Assembly: GCF_001579805.1 (NCBI RefSeq)
Contig: NZ_CP014546.1
Location: forward strand, 3,782,001 to 3,846,000
DNA: 64,000 bases
Direction: 5' to 3'
From: Pseudomonas azotoformans
GTDB lineage: Bacteria; Pseudomonadota; Gammaproteobacteria; Pseudomonadales; Pseudomonadaceae
Shown: positions 17,483 to 26,734 of the stretch, piece after piece
How positions within the stretch are numbered: the first letter of the stretch is position 1
Layout of the letters: every line of letters begins with the position of its first letter
The notes under the pieces: model-generated
Told to the model about the DNA's origin: nothing
Databases searched by the model: none
The model's input: the letters and a program-made list of their open reading frames with translations, nothing else
Program-made: the position numbers and the translations under genes

Positions 17483-18676
17483 ATGCTTGCCACAATAAGA
17501 AACTACCCTCGCACCGTTAACCTGTTGCTGTCCGCCACGTTGCTGCTCACGCTGGCCAAAGCCATCACCTTTCCGTACCTGGTGATTTACCTCACCCGCC
17601 ACTTTTCCCTCGATATCACCCAGGTCGGCCTGGTGATCGGCAGTTCGCTGATCGTTGGCTCGCTGCTCAGCGTGTATGGCGGTTTCCTGGTAGACCGCAT
17701 CGACAGCTACCGGCTATTACTCGCCTTAAGCGTGCTGTTTGTGCTGGGTTTTATCGGCACGGTGCTGGCGCAGAACATCTGGGCGTTCTACAGCTGCCTG
17801 ATCCTGATCAACCTGGCTTATGCGGTGATTGATATCGCCGTCAAAGCTGGCTTTGCCAGCCTGTTGCCCGAAGATGCACGTAGCGAAGTGTTTTCCATCA
17901 AGTACACCCTGACCAATATCGGGTATGCCGTAGGGCCTTTTTTCGGGGCGATGATTGCCAAATGGGATATCAGCCTGCCGTTTATTCTGTCGGCGCTTTT
18001 GGGGGTGGGGTTTTTCCTCCTGTACTGGCGCTGGGGCGATCGTGCCCTGACCACCGTGGATACCGCCCAAAAACCGGTGCCATTCCTGGCCGTCGGCCGA
18101 GTGCTTCTAAGCGATCATCGCCTGGTGTGCTTTACCCTCGGTGGTGTGCTCAGTGCCGTGGTGTTCGGCCAGTTCACCGCGTGGCTGTCGCAATACCTAG
18201 TGACCACCACCAGCGCTGAATACACCTACACCGTGGTCAGCGCCGTGCTGACCACCAACGCGGTGCTGGTGATTGCCTTGCAGTACGTGATCGGCCGGCG
18301 CATTTCGCACCGCTACCTGGGCCAGTGGCTTATCGCGGGGCTGGGCATGTTCATGCTGGGCATCGTCGGGTTCGCGCTGTCCACCAGTGTGTTGTGGTGG
18401 GTGCTGGCGATGGCGGTGTTCACGGTGGGGGAGATCATCGTGTTTCCGGCCGAGTACATGTTTATCGACCGGATCGCCCCGGACCACCTGCGCGGCATGT
18501 ACTACGGGGCACAGAACCTGTCCAACCTGGGCGCCGCGTTGGGGCCGGTGTTGTGTGGGCTGGTATTGGCCAGCCTGCCGGCCCACTACATGTTCTACAT
18601 GCTGGGGGCGTTCATCGTGGGGGGCGGGGTGTTCTACTTCATTGGGGCGTCGTTGAAGGCAAGTCATCCAGCGTGA
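17483..18676 (+). CDS. MFS transporter, YdeE/DHA1-like
   Basis: A 397-residue, 12-helix major facilitator. Similarity is to the E. coli YdeE type of DHA1 exporters (LLLTLAKAITFPYLVIYLTR at the first helix, the IKYTLTNIGYAVGPFFG segment in helix 5), linked in E. coli to export of dipeptides and arabinose. SD GAGAGCAGG precedes the ATG. Its 3' end overlaps the 3' end of the DUF1652 gene on the other strand by 38 bp. Confidence 0.88.
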   Translation: MLATIRNYPRTVNLLLSATLLLTLAKAITFPYLVIYLTRHFSLDITQVGLVIGSSLIVGSLLSVYGGFLVDRIDSYRLLLALSVLFVLGFIGTVLAQNIWAFYSCLILINLAYAVIDIAVKAGFASLLPEDARSEVFSIKYTLTNIGYAVGPFFGAMIAKWDISLPFILSALLGVGFFLLYWRWGDRALTTVDTAQKPVPFLAVGRVLLSDHRLVCFTLGGVLSAVVFGQFTAWLSQYLVTTTSAEYTYTVVSAVLTTNAVLVIALQYVIGRRISHRYLGQWLIAGLGMFMLGIVGFALSTSVLWWVLAMAVFTVGEIIVFPAEYMFIDRIAPDHLRGMYYGAQNLSNLGAALGPVLCGLVLASLPAHYMFYMLGAFIVGGGVFYFIGASLKASHPA

Positions 18677-18911
18677 GCTTGCCCATGGTGTTGCTCTGCA
18701 GTTCGTAGCGCAATTCTTCCACCATCTTTTCGACTTCTTGCGGGGTCTGCAGGCGGTTAGTGCTGATCCCGGTCACCACCAGATCCACACGGCCGGTTTG
18801 CGCGTCGTAGACCTTGAGGGTCAGGGACGCGTCCCGGCACAGGGTAAATTCACATGTCAGCGGCGACAGGCCTTCTTCGATGCAATTTCGCAGTTGAGAG
18901 AGGGTAAACAT
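18639..18911 (-). CDS. DUF1652 family protein
   Basis: A 90-residue protein of the DUF1652 family, essentially confined to pseudomonads. Typical features are MFTLSQLRNCIEEGLSPLTC at the start and a later VVTGISTNRLQTPQEVEKMV helix. No membrane segment or signal. Function unknown. AAGGA sits 6 nt before the ATG. It is convergent with and overlaps the MFS gene by 38 bp. Confidence 0.85.
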   Translation of the reverse strand: MFTLSQLRNCIEEGLSPLTCEFTLCRDASLTLKVYDAQTGRVDLVVTGISTNRLQTPQEVEKMVEELRYELQSNTMGKLTLDDLPSTTPQ

Positions 18912-19020
18912 GCGGGTTCCTTCAGGACAAAATGTTCGACCCCTGAAGGGTATGGCTTGCTCCTCGCTGCAATAAGGCGAATTCGCACTAGGCGCACTAG
19001 TGCATTTGCACTTTTACGAC

Positions 19021-20512
19021 CTACTTTTTAAGGCGCAATTCCCCGGCAAACAGCCCGCGTTCACGGGCCCAGACAATGGCCGCACTGCGGCTGTGCACCG
19101 CCAATTTCGAGTACACCGTGGCCACATGGTTACGCACGGTATTGGGCGCCAGTTTCAGGCGTGACGCGATCTCTTTGTCGGCCAGGCCTTCACAGATCAA
19201 GCCCAGCACATCGCGTTCACGGGCCGTGAGGTCGGTAAAGGCGATGTTCGGCTGGTTGGGGCTGTTGACGCTCTTGGCGTTGGCAAGTTTTTCGATCAGT
19301 GTCTGGCTGAACCAGGACGCGTCCTGCATCACTTCCTCGATGGCCGCCACCAACTCCAGCTCGGAGCGTTTGCGTTCGGTGATGTTCATCATCACCAGCA
19401 GGTAACACGGCACGTCCTCAATGATCACGGTGTCGGCGGACACCACGCAGTCGATCACCTCGTTGCCTTTCTTGCGCACCTTGAGGTCCTGGCCGTCGAG
19501 GTTGCCGGCTTTTTCTAGGGAGGCAAACAACTGCGCACCCGCCTGGGGGCTGTCGATAAAGTCGATGTCCTCGATGGACTTGCCGATCAACTCCTCACTG
19601 GTGTACCCCGTGATGCTCATGAAGGCTTCGTTGATATCCACCACCTGGCGGTTGCTGGCGCTGCACACCAGGGTCGGCACGGGCGTGAGACGGAAGGATT
19701 TGGCGAAGCGCTCCTCACTCTGGCGCAGGGCGATTTCTGCCTTGCGTCGCGGCTCCAGGTCCATGAACGAAAACAGCATGCAATCCTCTTCGTTCATGTC
19801 CAAGGGTTGGCCGGCAACGATCACCAGTTTGCTGCCTCCCTCAGGCAGGCGCAGTTCGGCCTGCATCTGCGGGATGGTCGCGCCTTCACCCAGGCGCTGG
19901 ATGGCCAGGTCCTTGCGCTCGGCCTGTTCCAGCACGTCCAGCTCATACACGGATTTACCGATGACCTGGTCGCGGTTGTAACCGGTCATCTCCAGGAAAC
20001 CCTGATTGACCTTGATGTAGCGCAAGTCACTCAGGCGACAGATCACCGCCGGCGCCGGGTTGGCGTTGAAGGTTTTTTCGAAGCGCTGTTCGGCGCTGGG
20101 CCCATTCGGTGGCGTCGCTGAGGATCAGTACCAGCAACTCAGGTTCACCCTTGGCGTCAGTAATCACTAGGCTGCGCAGGCGATGGACCCAGGTTTTCTC
20201 TTCATCGGCGGTGGGCGTGACTTCCACCACCACGTCGCTGAATTCATCGCCCGCGGCGGCTCGGGCCAGGGGGTAGTTTTCCAGCTGCACGGGGTGGTTG
20301 TTGCGGTAGCGCAAGGCGAAACGCTTGGCATATTCCTGGCCATCGGCGCCTAGCCCCATCACGTCGCCCACGCCATGCATGGTGAGGGCCGCTTCGTTGG
20401 CCCAGAGAATGGTTTGATCGATCTCGGCCAGAATCACACCGTCGGACAGCCCGGAGATGATCTGCTGCAGTTGGCGACGGTTGGTTTCTTTGGCTAGAAC
20501 GTCCTGGGTCAT
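19021..20512 (-). pseudogene. PAS-LuxR sensor-regulator, +1 frameshift (probably intact in the organism)
   Basis: Reads as two overlapping frames that together give a normal protein of about 496 residues. The first part (MTQDVLAKETNRRQLQQIIS, SD GGAG 5 nt upstream) carries PAS1 at about 8-120. After one extra base near 20098-20103 (GGGCCC) the other frame continues EQRFEKTFNANP into PAS2 and PAS3. A LuxR-type HTH follows at the C-terminus (LTARERDVLGLICEGLADKE, then NTVRNHVATVYSKL). It would be a cytoplasmic PAS-sensing activator with no receiver domain. Removing one base restores the frame with no residue lost, so a sequence error or a very recent mutation is more likely than decay. Confidence 0.85.
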
Positions 20513-20687
20513 AGGTTCTCCGGGGTTTTGGGCGCATGTGAAGTACGACACCCGCACATCAGGATAGTGCAGAGGCAATCCGCGATACGGGGTGCGAATG
20601 CACCAGATGGCCTGGTGCATTTGAGCGGGGACGGCAAGCAGCCGTCTCGCCAGACTGAAACGGTCAATCACTGTCAAAGGATCGAAC

Positions 20688-21656
20688 ATGACCACTGTCT
20701 ATGAAACCAACCGTTCGCTGTTTCGCGTGTCCTGGAGTTCCGTGCTGGCCGGTAGTGCAATTGCCCTGGTGACCTACCTGGTGCTGAGTGTGCTGGGAAC
20801 GGCCATCGGTGCCAGCGCTGTCGACCCGATGCAGGCCGGCAACCCGCTCAGCGGTTTCGGCACAGGCGCCGGGATCTGGCTGTTTGTCTCGACGTTGGTG
20901 GCAATCGGCGTGGGGGCCTTTGTGGCGGGGCGGACCGCGCCGGATCGTGGGGGCCTGCACGGCGTACTCACCTGGACCCTGACTACCTTGCTCACCACCT
21001 GGCTGTTGGCAGGGTTGGCTGCCAGTGTTGTCGGCACAGCCGGGAATGTGGTGGGCAAGGGCCTGTCGGCTGCTGGTAGCGGCATCGCGGCGGCAGCGCC
21101 GGGTATTGGCGACAGCGTCAAGCAGCAACTGAACGAGCAGGGCATCCAGCTGGATTGGAACAGCCTGCAAGGCGAGCTCGACACCTTGCTCAAGCAAAGC
21201 GGCAAGCCTGAGCTGGACCCGGCCAACGTCGAACAGAAAACCGATCAGGCCGCCGCCGATGGCAAACAGACCGCCACCGACGCGGCGACAAATCCGGCCC
21301 AGGCGGGCGATCAGTTGAAGCAGTGGTTCGAACGCGTCAAGGCGTCCGGTGAGCCTGCGTTGAATGCTGCGGATAAAGACGCGCTGGTCAACATCGTTGC
21401 TGCGCGTACGGGCAAGAGCAAAGAAGAAGCCACGCAGATCGTCGACAACTATGCCCAGGCTTACCAACAAGCCATGCAAAAGGTCGATGAACTGAAGCAG
21501 CAGGCCGAGCAGAAAGCCCGTGAAGCCGGCGAAGTGGCCGCCAAACAGCTCTCCCGCGCGGCGTGGGGCACCTTGGCGATGTTGCTGCTGGGCGCAGCGT
21601 TGAGCTTCCTGGTGGGGCGCATGGCCCTGACCACGCGTCGAGTGCCGTTGGCTTAA
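20688..21656 (+). CDS. membrane protein of unknown function
   Basis: A 322-residue protein with three N-terminal membrane segments (about 15-40, 60-80, 93-118), a long soluble Ala/Gln/Lys-rich central part predicted helical or coiled-coil (about 140-290, with repeated KQQAEQKAREAGEVAAK-like stretches) and one C-terminal membrane helix (about 293-312, WGTLAMLLLGAALSFLVG). No enzymatic motif. The Gly/Ala-rich N-terminal helices resemble general stress-related membrane proteins of pseudomonads, but no family can be named. AAGGA precedes the ATG. It is divergent from the PAS-LuxR gene, which might regulate it. Confidence 0.75.
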   Translation: MTTVYETNRSLFRVSWSSVLAGSAIALVTYLVLSVLGTAIGASAVDPMQAGNPLSGFGTGAGIWLFVSTLVAIGVGAFVAGRTAPDRGGLHGVLTWTLTTLLTTWLLAGLAASVVGTAGNVVGKGLSAAGSGIAAAAPGIGDSVKQQLNEQGIQLDWNSLQGELDTLLKQSGKPELDPANVEQKTDQAAADGKQTATDAATNPAQAGDQLKQWFERVKASGEPALNAADKDALVNIVAARTGKSKEEATQIVDNYAQAYQQAMQKVDELKQQAEQKAREAGEVAAKQLSRAAWGTLAMLLLGAALSFLVGRMALTTRRVPLA

Positions 21657-21741
21657 CGGGGTTTGCAGCAAGGACGCTGCTTTTCGCTGGCACCAAACAT
21701 GCTAGTGTCAGCACTCCAACACCCACCGGCAGTGCCTGGCG

Positions 21742-22545
21742 ATGCGTGATATCTACAGCGTCTTCAACTCCAATGGCGCCTATGAAACCGGGGCCCATGC
21801 CCATGACGAGTTCATGCTGATGGTGCCCGAGCACGGCTTGCTGCGCTTCAAGGACGAAGACAGCGGGCGCACCACGTCGGTAATCGAACGCCAGTTCGTG
21901 CTGGTGCCGCCGCAGTGCAGCCATTCCTCATCGTCACTCACGGCCAGCCAGGGCCACCTGGCGTTCTATGTCGACCCCGACTACATGCGCTACGCCCTGC
22001 GTGACCTGTCCGGCGATGCCAACCGCTTGCTGCGCGTGCCCACCCTGGGCATCTGGCAAACCTCGGCGCCGCTGCACCATTTGCTGCTGGCGAAAAAGGC
22101 CTTCAGCCAACCCGACCCCTATGTCGATCGCCGTCGCCAACTGGCCCAGGCCGATCACTTGCTGCTGCTCGAATGCCTGGCGGTTTCCCTCAGCCAGCCG
22201 AGCCTGCAGCGCTCTTCCACCGAGCGCCACGGCGCCATGCTGGTGCGCGACGTGAAGGCTTATGTGGAAGGCAACCTTGAGCACGCGCCGGGGCTGGATG
22301 AGATTGCGGCGGTGTTCCATATGTCGCGTCGGCACCTGACCCGGCTGTTTGCGCTGCACACCGGCGAGACGGTGCTGGCTTACGTGCAACGGCTGCGCCT
22401 TGAACGGGCACAGACCCTGTTGCGGCACACGCGCATGTCGGTGCTGGAGATTGCCAATAACGTCGGTTATGAGTCGCCGTCGCACCTGGCCCATGTATTT
22501 CGGCGGGTGCTGGGCGTGTCGCCGGATGAGTGGCGGCGCGGTTAA
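21742..22545 (+). CDS. AraC family transcriptional regulator
   Basis: A 267-residue AraC-type regulator. The N-terminal half is a cupin-like sensor (HAHDEFMLMVPEHGLLRF with HxH-type residues); the C-terminal 100 residues hold two HTHs (LDEIAAVFHMSRRHLTRLF, then MSVLEIANNVGYESPSHLAH). It lies 134 bp upstream of the ABC-PhzF-RidA operon on the same strand and is a candidate regulator of it. No strong ribosome site is visible before the ATG. Confidence 0.9.
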   Translation: MRDIYSVFNSNGAYETGAHAHDEFMLMVPEHGLLRFKDEDSGRTTSVIERQFVLVPPQCSHSSSSLTASQGHLAFYVDPDYMRYALRDLSGDANRLLRVPTLGIWQTSAPLHHLLLAKKAFSQPDPYVDRRRQLAQADHLLLLECLAVSLSQPSLQRSSTERHGAMLVRDVKAYVEGNLEHAPGLDEIAAVFHMSRRHLTRLFALHTGETVLAYVQRLRLERAQTLLRHTRMSVLEIANNVGYESPSHLAHVFRRVLGVSPDEWRRG

Positions 22546-22679
22546 CCTCAGACCTCCTATTCCCCTTGTCCCAATCCCGCGCATGATCCGGCCCGATCCC
22601 GTGCGCCACAAATCTGTCATCCGTTCATCCTCTGCTCACCAACAACAAACAAGTCCGGCGTACCGGACGAGGAGGGGCG

Positions 22680-23499
22680 GTGAGCGCAAAACCCTTTATC
22701 CGTTTTTCAGGCGTGCAAAAAAGCTTCAAAGTCGAGGGCCGCCAGTTTGTGGCCGTACGCAATGTGTCGCTGGAGGTCCAGCGCGGCGAAATCATCACCC
22801 TGGTCGGCCCTTCGGGCTGTGGCAAGTCCACCTTGCTCAACATGACAGCCGGGCTGTTCGGCCCTACCGAGGGCGTGGTGCATTACGACGGTGCCGAGGT
22901 CAACGGCGTCAACACCCGGGTCGGCTACATGACCCAGGCCGATCACCTGCTGCCTTGGCGCACGGTGGCGGGCAACATCGCGGTGCCGCTGCAGATACGC
23001 CGCGTGCCCAAGGCCGAGATCGAGGCGCGGGTTGAGGAACTGATGGCGCTGGTCGGCCTCACCGGTTTCGGCGAGAGCTACCCCAACCAACTTTCCGGCG
23101 GCATGCGCAAACGCGCGGCCATGGCGCGCTTGATGGCCAGTGACCCGGAAACCCTGCTGATGGACGAACCCTTCGGCGCCCTCGACGCGCAGATGCGCCT
23201 GACCTTGCAGACCGAACTGCTGCGCCTGTGCCGCAAACTCAACAAGACCGTGCTGTTCGTCACCCATGACGTCGACGAGGCCATCGCCCTGGCCCGACCG
23301 CTGCGTGGTGTTCGCTGGCCGCCCCGGCACCATCGACCATGTGCTCGACATCCCGCTGACCGGTGAACGCAACCTGGTGCAACTGCGCTCCGATCCACGC
23401 TACCTGGAACTCTGCGCCGAACTGTGGAAACGCCTGGCGCCCGACGTTGCCGGCGCCGCAGACCCTTCTTCATTGGCTCACTCGCTGGAGGTCGTATGA
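22680..23499 (+). pseudogene. ABC transporter ATP-binding protein (NitT/TauT type), +1 frameshift
   Basis: The GTG start follows GAGGAGG at 22669-22675. Walker A is VGPSGCGKSTLL, the Q-loop GYMTQADHLLPW, the signature LSGGMRKRAAMARL and Walker B LLMDEPFGALDAQ, so the NBD is complete. At 23293-23295 one extra C in GGCCCGACC shifts the frame directly after VTHDVDEAIALA; deleting it restores ADRCVVFAGRPGTIDHVLDI and a normal C-terminus of about 272 residues. The stop at 23497-23499 overlaps the permease ATG (ATGA). A 6-bp hairpin (GTCCGG/CCGGAC) sits immediately before the ribosome site. Intact neighbours and clean repair argue for a sequence error. Confidence 0.88.
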
Positions 23500-24260
23500 T
23501 CCAGGTTTATCGCTTGCTGTTCCTGGTGTTCCTGATGCTGTTGTGGGAAGGCGTGTCGCGCTGGTTTGGCGTGGAATTCTTCATCAGCCGCCCTTCGGCC
23601 GTGGCCCAGAGCCTGTGGAAAATCCTGCTCAATGGCGTGTTTTTCTACCATGCCGGCATCACCACCCTGGAGGCGGTGCTGGGCTTTTTCTTCGGCTCCC
23701 TCGCGGGTTTGATCGCAGGCCTTGTATTGGGCCGTGCCAAGTTGTTGGCTGACATCCTCGATCCGTTTTTGACCGCGTTCTACAGCCTGCCGAAAGTGGC
23801 GCTGGCGCCGCTGTTCATCCTCTGGTTCGGTATCGGTCTGCCGATGAAAGTCATCCTCACCGCCGCGGTGGTGTTCTTCCTGGTGTTCCTCAACACCTAC
23901 AGCGGCGTGCGCAATGTGTCCCGCGAGCAACTGACCATCCTGCGCCTGATGGGCGCCAAGGAGCGTGACCTGTTGACCATGGTGGTGATCCCCTCGGCCT
24001 TCACCTGGGTGTTCACCGGCCTGCGCTTGTCGGTGCCCTATGCGCTGATCGGCGCGCTGGTGGGCGAAATCATCGCGGCCAACCGTGGCCTGGGCTATCT
24101 GCTGTCGGATGCGGCCTCGCAGTTCGACACCGCCGGCGTGTTTGCCGCACTGGTGGGGATCATTGCCCTGGCGCTGATCCTGAACACGGCGGTGAAGCTG
24201 GCAGAAAGCAAGCTGATGCCGTGGAAAGCCAATGAAGCAGAACGTGAAGTCGCGGTTTAA
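23496..24260 (+). CDS. ABC transporter permease (NitT/TauT/SsuC type)
   Basis: A 254-residue inner-membrane permease with about six helices and the EAA-loop region LRLMGAKERDLLTMVVIPSA at about 148-167 that contacts the ATPase. Typical elements are FISRPSAVAQSLWKIL near the N-terminus and LVGEIIAANRGLGYLLSDA. The ATG overlaps the ATPase stop by 4 nt, implying coupled translation. With the ATPase and the binding protein it forms one importer of the nitrate/taurine/sulfonate/thiamine-precursor class. Confidence 0.93.
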   Translation: MIQVYRLLFLVFLMLLWEGVSRWFGVEFFISRPSAVAQSLWKILLNGVFFYHAGITTLEAVLGFFFGSLAGLIAGLVLGRAKLLADILDPFLTAFYSLPKVALAPLFILWFGIGLPMKVILTAAVVFFLVFLNTYSGVRNVSREQLTILRLMGAKERDLLTMVVIPSAFTWVFTGLRLSVPYALIGALVGEIIAANRGLGYLLSDAASQFDTAGVFAALVGIIALALILNTAVKLAESKLMPWKANEAEREVAV

Positions 24261-24284
24261 CCCCCTCTGGTTTGGAGCTTGATC

Positions 24285-25325
24285 ATGCTTAAGCGTCTTG
24301 TGATTACCGGTCTGTTGTGCGCTGCCTTCCTGCCCGCCGCCCAGGCCCAAGACCTCACCAAAGTCACCCTGGCGTTCCCCAGCGAAGGCTTCCTGTATGT
24401 GCCGATCTACGTCGCGCAGAAGCAGGGCTACTTCGCCGAAGAAGGCCTGAATGTTGAAATGATCGTGTTTCAAAAGGGCGGCTCGGCGGCGTTGACGGCC
24501 GTGCTCGGCCGCGATGCCGATGCCTACGTCGGCCTGCCTGCAGTGGCAGTGCGCGCGCGGTCCAAGGGCCAGAACGTGCAGGCGTTTGCCGCCGTGCAGA
24601 CCCAATTCGGCAGCACCGTGGTGATCGATGGCGAGTCGGCGCGCAAGGCTGGGGTGTCGGCTTCGTCGCCCATTTCGGCACGTGCCCAAGCCCTCAAAGG
24701 CTTGAAGATCGGCGTGACCGGCCCCGGCAGCACCACCGATATGTTGGTGCGCTACCTGGCCAAGGACGCCGGCCTGAACCCGGACAAGGACTTCACCATC
24801 ATGCCCATCGGCGGCGCGCCGAACATGCTGGCGGCGTTTTCCCAGGGCAGCATCAACGGCTTCTCGCTGTCGCCGCCCACCGTCACCACGGCGGCGCAGC
24901 AGGGCGGGTTTGTGCTGATGGACCTGGCCAAGGGCGAATACAAACCCTTGGACGGCTTCCTGTTCACCGCGATGATCGCCCGCGAGGACTGGTTGAGCAG
25001 CAACAAGGCAACCGCCGAGAAACTGGTGCGCGCAATCTGGAAAGCCGAACACCTGATCGCCAGCGAACCGGACAAGGCCCGCGAGTCGGTGCGCCCGTAC
25101 TTCGCCCACACCGATGCAGCGATTTTTGATGCCGCCTGGACGGCTTCGTTGCCGTCCTACCCGGCCACGCCACGGATCGAAAAAGACGGTGTCGAGAAGA
25201 ACATCAGCTTCATGAACGCCGTCGAGAATGATCCGGTGACGCTCGACCCGCAGCAGGTCTACACCAACACCATCGTCGACGCCGTGGCGCCGACTGTTTC
25301 CACCCTCAAGGGAGAGGCGAAATGA
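24285..25325 (+). CDS. ABC transporter substrate-binding protein (NMT1/SsuA-like)
   Basis: A 346-residue periplasmic binding protein with signal peptide MLKRLVITGLLCAAFLPAAQ-AQ. Features of the SsuA/NMT1 fold are VPIYVAQKQGYFAEEGLNVE at about 35-54, the GLKIGVTGPGSTTDML segment and PIGGAPNMLAAFSQGSINGF. The ATG at 24285 has GGAG 7 nt upstream; a TTG two codons earlier is unlikely. The ligand is not evident: the PhzF and RidA genes that follow by overlap suggest a nitrogen-containing organic compound rather than an alkanesulfonate, as no monooxygenase is present. Confidence 0.92.
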   Translation: MLKRLVITGLLCAAFLPAAQAQDLTKVTLAFPSEGFLYVPIYVAQKQGYFAEEGLNVEMIVFQKGGSAALTAVLGRDADAYVGLPAVAVRARSKGQNVQAFAAVQTQFGSTVVIDGESARKAGVSASSPISARAQALKGLKIGVTGPGSTTDMLVRYLAKDAGLNPDKDFTIMPIGGAPNMLAAFSQGSINGFSLSPPTVTTAAQQGGFVLMDLAKGEYKPLDGFLFTAMIAREDWLSSNKATAEKLVRAIWKAEHLIASEPDKARESVRPYFAHTDAAIFDAAWTASLPSYPATPRIEKDGVEKNISFMNAVENDPVTLDPQQVYTNTIVDAVAPTVSTLKGEAK

Positions 25326-26206
25326 CGCCCGAGGTTCATCTGGTCAATGTATTTCCCGCCACCGCGCGTGGCGGCAACCCGGCGCCCACCGTGGCGCTGG
25401 CCGACGGCATGAGTGATGCCGATATGCAGCAAGTCGCCCGGGACTACGGGCATGAGTGCGGCTTTGTGTTTGCCGCACCGGCCGGCAGCGATTTCGATTT
25501 TGCCCTGCGTTTCTGGGTGCCCAACCATGAGATGGAAATGTGCGGCCATGCCACCGTCGGCGCCATTTGGCTGCTGGATCAATTGGGCATGCTGCACAAG
25601 GAGCGCCTGGCACTGTGGACGTTGAGCGGGCGGGTTGATGCCCAGATCGCCAATGCGGGCACTGCGCAGATCCAAGTGGAAATCAGCCAACCCAAGGGGC
25701 ACGTTGAAACCTTGAGCGATCCGCAGGTTGAGGCCGAGATTCTATCGGTGCTGGGCATTACCTCCAACGAACTGGCGCCGTTGCCGATCCAGAACGCCCG
25801 CACCAGCCGCGTCAAAACGCTGGTTGCGCTCAAAAGCGTGGCCGTGCTGGATAGCCTCAAGCCGGACTTCCGCCGCATGGAGCAACTGTGTGAGCGCATC
25901 GGCTCTACCGGGTTGTATCCCTACGCGCCGTCGGACCTTGAAGGTCGTCAGTTTGATGCGCGGCAATTCCCCAAATCCTCGGGTTACCCGGAAGACGCCG
26001 CCACCGGTATCGCGGCGGCAGCATTGTCTTTTGGCCTGCTGGAAAACGGCTTGGTGACTGCTGACGATCGTCCGGTATACATCCGCCAAGGCCGCGCGAT
26101 GGGGCGGCCTTCGCAGATTTCGCTGCGCTTTCGTCATGATGCGGCAGGGCAGGTGCAGGGGTGCTGGTTGGGTGGGCATGTGGAATTTGTCGAGGAGCCC
26201 GCATGA
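25322..26206 (+). CDS. PhzF family isomerase-like protein
   Basis: A 294-residue PhzF/diaminopimelate-epimerase-fold protein. The catalytic glutamate of PhzF enzymes is visible as E45 in GHECGFV, followed by the CGHATVGAIWLL motif (about 74-85) and the second-half GYPEDAATGIAAAALSFGLL. PhzF enzymes move a proton and double bond without a cofactor. It overlaps the stop of the binding-protein gene by 4 nt (ATGA), so it belongs to the transporter operon. There are no phenazine genes nearby, so a role in phenazine synthesis is unlikely; the substrate may be the imported compound. Confidence 0.9.
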   Translation: MTPEVHLVNVFPATARGGNPAPTVALADGMSDADMQQVARDYGHECGFVFAAPAGSDFDFALRFWVPNHEMEMCGHATVGAIWLLDQLGMLHKERLALWTLSGRVDAQIANAGTAQIQVEISQPKGHVETLSDPQVEAEILSVLGITSNELAPLPIQNARTSRVKTLVALKSVAVLDSLKPDFRRMEQLCERIGSTGLYPYAPSDLEGRQFDARQFPKSSGYPEDAATGIAAAALSFGLLENGLVTADDRPVYIRQGRAMGRPSQISLRFRHDAAGQVQGCWLGGHVEFVEEPA

Positions 26207-26664
26207 GTATTCGCGAACGTATCGTCGCCTTGGGCTTGCAACTGCCCGAGGCGCCAGGCCCCAAGGGTGACTATGTGCCGGTGACGATTCATGCGGGTGT
26301 GGCCTATGTGAGTGGGCAAGTGTGCCGACTGGGCGATGGCGTGATCAGCGGGCCGGTGACGGACCAGACCTCGCCCGCGCGGGTGACACAAGCTGGTCAA
26401 ACCTGTGCGCTGCGTGCCTTGAGCGTGTTGGATCAGGCGGTGGGGTTGGAGAACGTCGAGCGCATTTTGTTTGTGCGTGGCTTTGTGTATGGCGGCGAGG
26501 GTTTCCAGAGCTATTCCAAAGTGGTCGACGGCGCTTCCCAGGTGCTGATTGATGTGTTCGGTGAGCAGGGCCGGCATGCGCGGTCGGCGGTGGGCGTGGC
26601 GGGGTTGCCCAGCGGCGGCATGCTGGAATTGGAAGTCACCGCCGTTATCAAAACGACGGGATGA
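26203..26664 (+). CDS. RidA/YjgF family protein
   Basis: A 153-residue RidA-superfamily protein, of the slightly longer subgroup (MSIRERIVALGLQLPEAPGP, later VAYVSGQVCRLGDG and VERILFVRGFVYG). RidA hydrolyses reactive enamine/imine intermediates made by PLP enzymes or oxidases. The ATG overlaps the PhzF stop by 4 nt. It lacks an obvious RidA-type arginine in the usual C-terminal CVEI motif position, so it may belong to an Rid subgroup without classical deaminase activity. Last gene of the operon. Confidence 0.88.
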   Translation: MSIRERIVALGLQLPEAPGPKGDYVPVTIHAGVAYVSGQVCRLGDGVISGPVTDQTSPARVTQAGQTCALRALSVLDQAVGLENVERILFVRGFVYGGEGFQSYSKVVDGASQVLIDVFGEQGRHARSAVGVAGLPSGGMLELEVTAVIKTTG

Positions 26665-26688
26665 CAGATCGGCACTCACCTCAATGAG

Positions 26689-26715
26689 CGCGTAAAATGC
26701 CGGTCTTTTTACGCG
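26689..26715. other. inverted repeat between RidA and lipoprotein genes
   Basis: CGCGTAAAA and TTTTACGCG form a 9-bp stem with a 9-nt loop. It may end the ABC-PhzF-RidA operon or contain promoter elements of the lipoprotein gene (TAAAAT resembles a -10). The sequence alone does not decide. Confidence 0.45.
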
Positions 26716-26734
26716 TATCTCGCAAAGGTGCCCC

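Noticed and set aside
20664..21671. 335-residue minus-strand frame antisense to the membrane protein at 20688
   Set aside because: The plus-strand gene has a ribosome site and membrane helices; the minus frame is Gln/Arg/Gly-rich without motifs.
23266..23499. Independent small ORF after the ABC ATPase
   Set aside because: It is the out-of-frame C-terminus of the ATPase, restored by deleting one C.
23478..25109. 543-residue minus-strand frame over the ABC permease and binding protein
   Set aside because: His/Gln-rich shadow; the plus strand has an ordered operon with 4-nt overlaps.
25322..26664. Phenazine biosynthesis locus suggested by the PhzF-like gene
   Set aside because: No other phz gene is near; PhzF-like proteins are common outside phenazine pathways.
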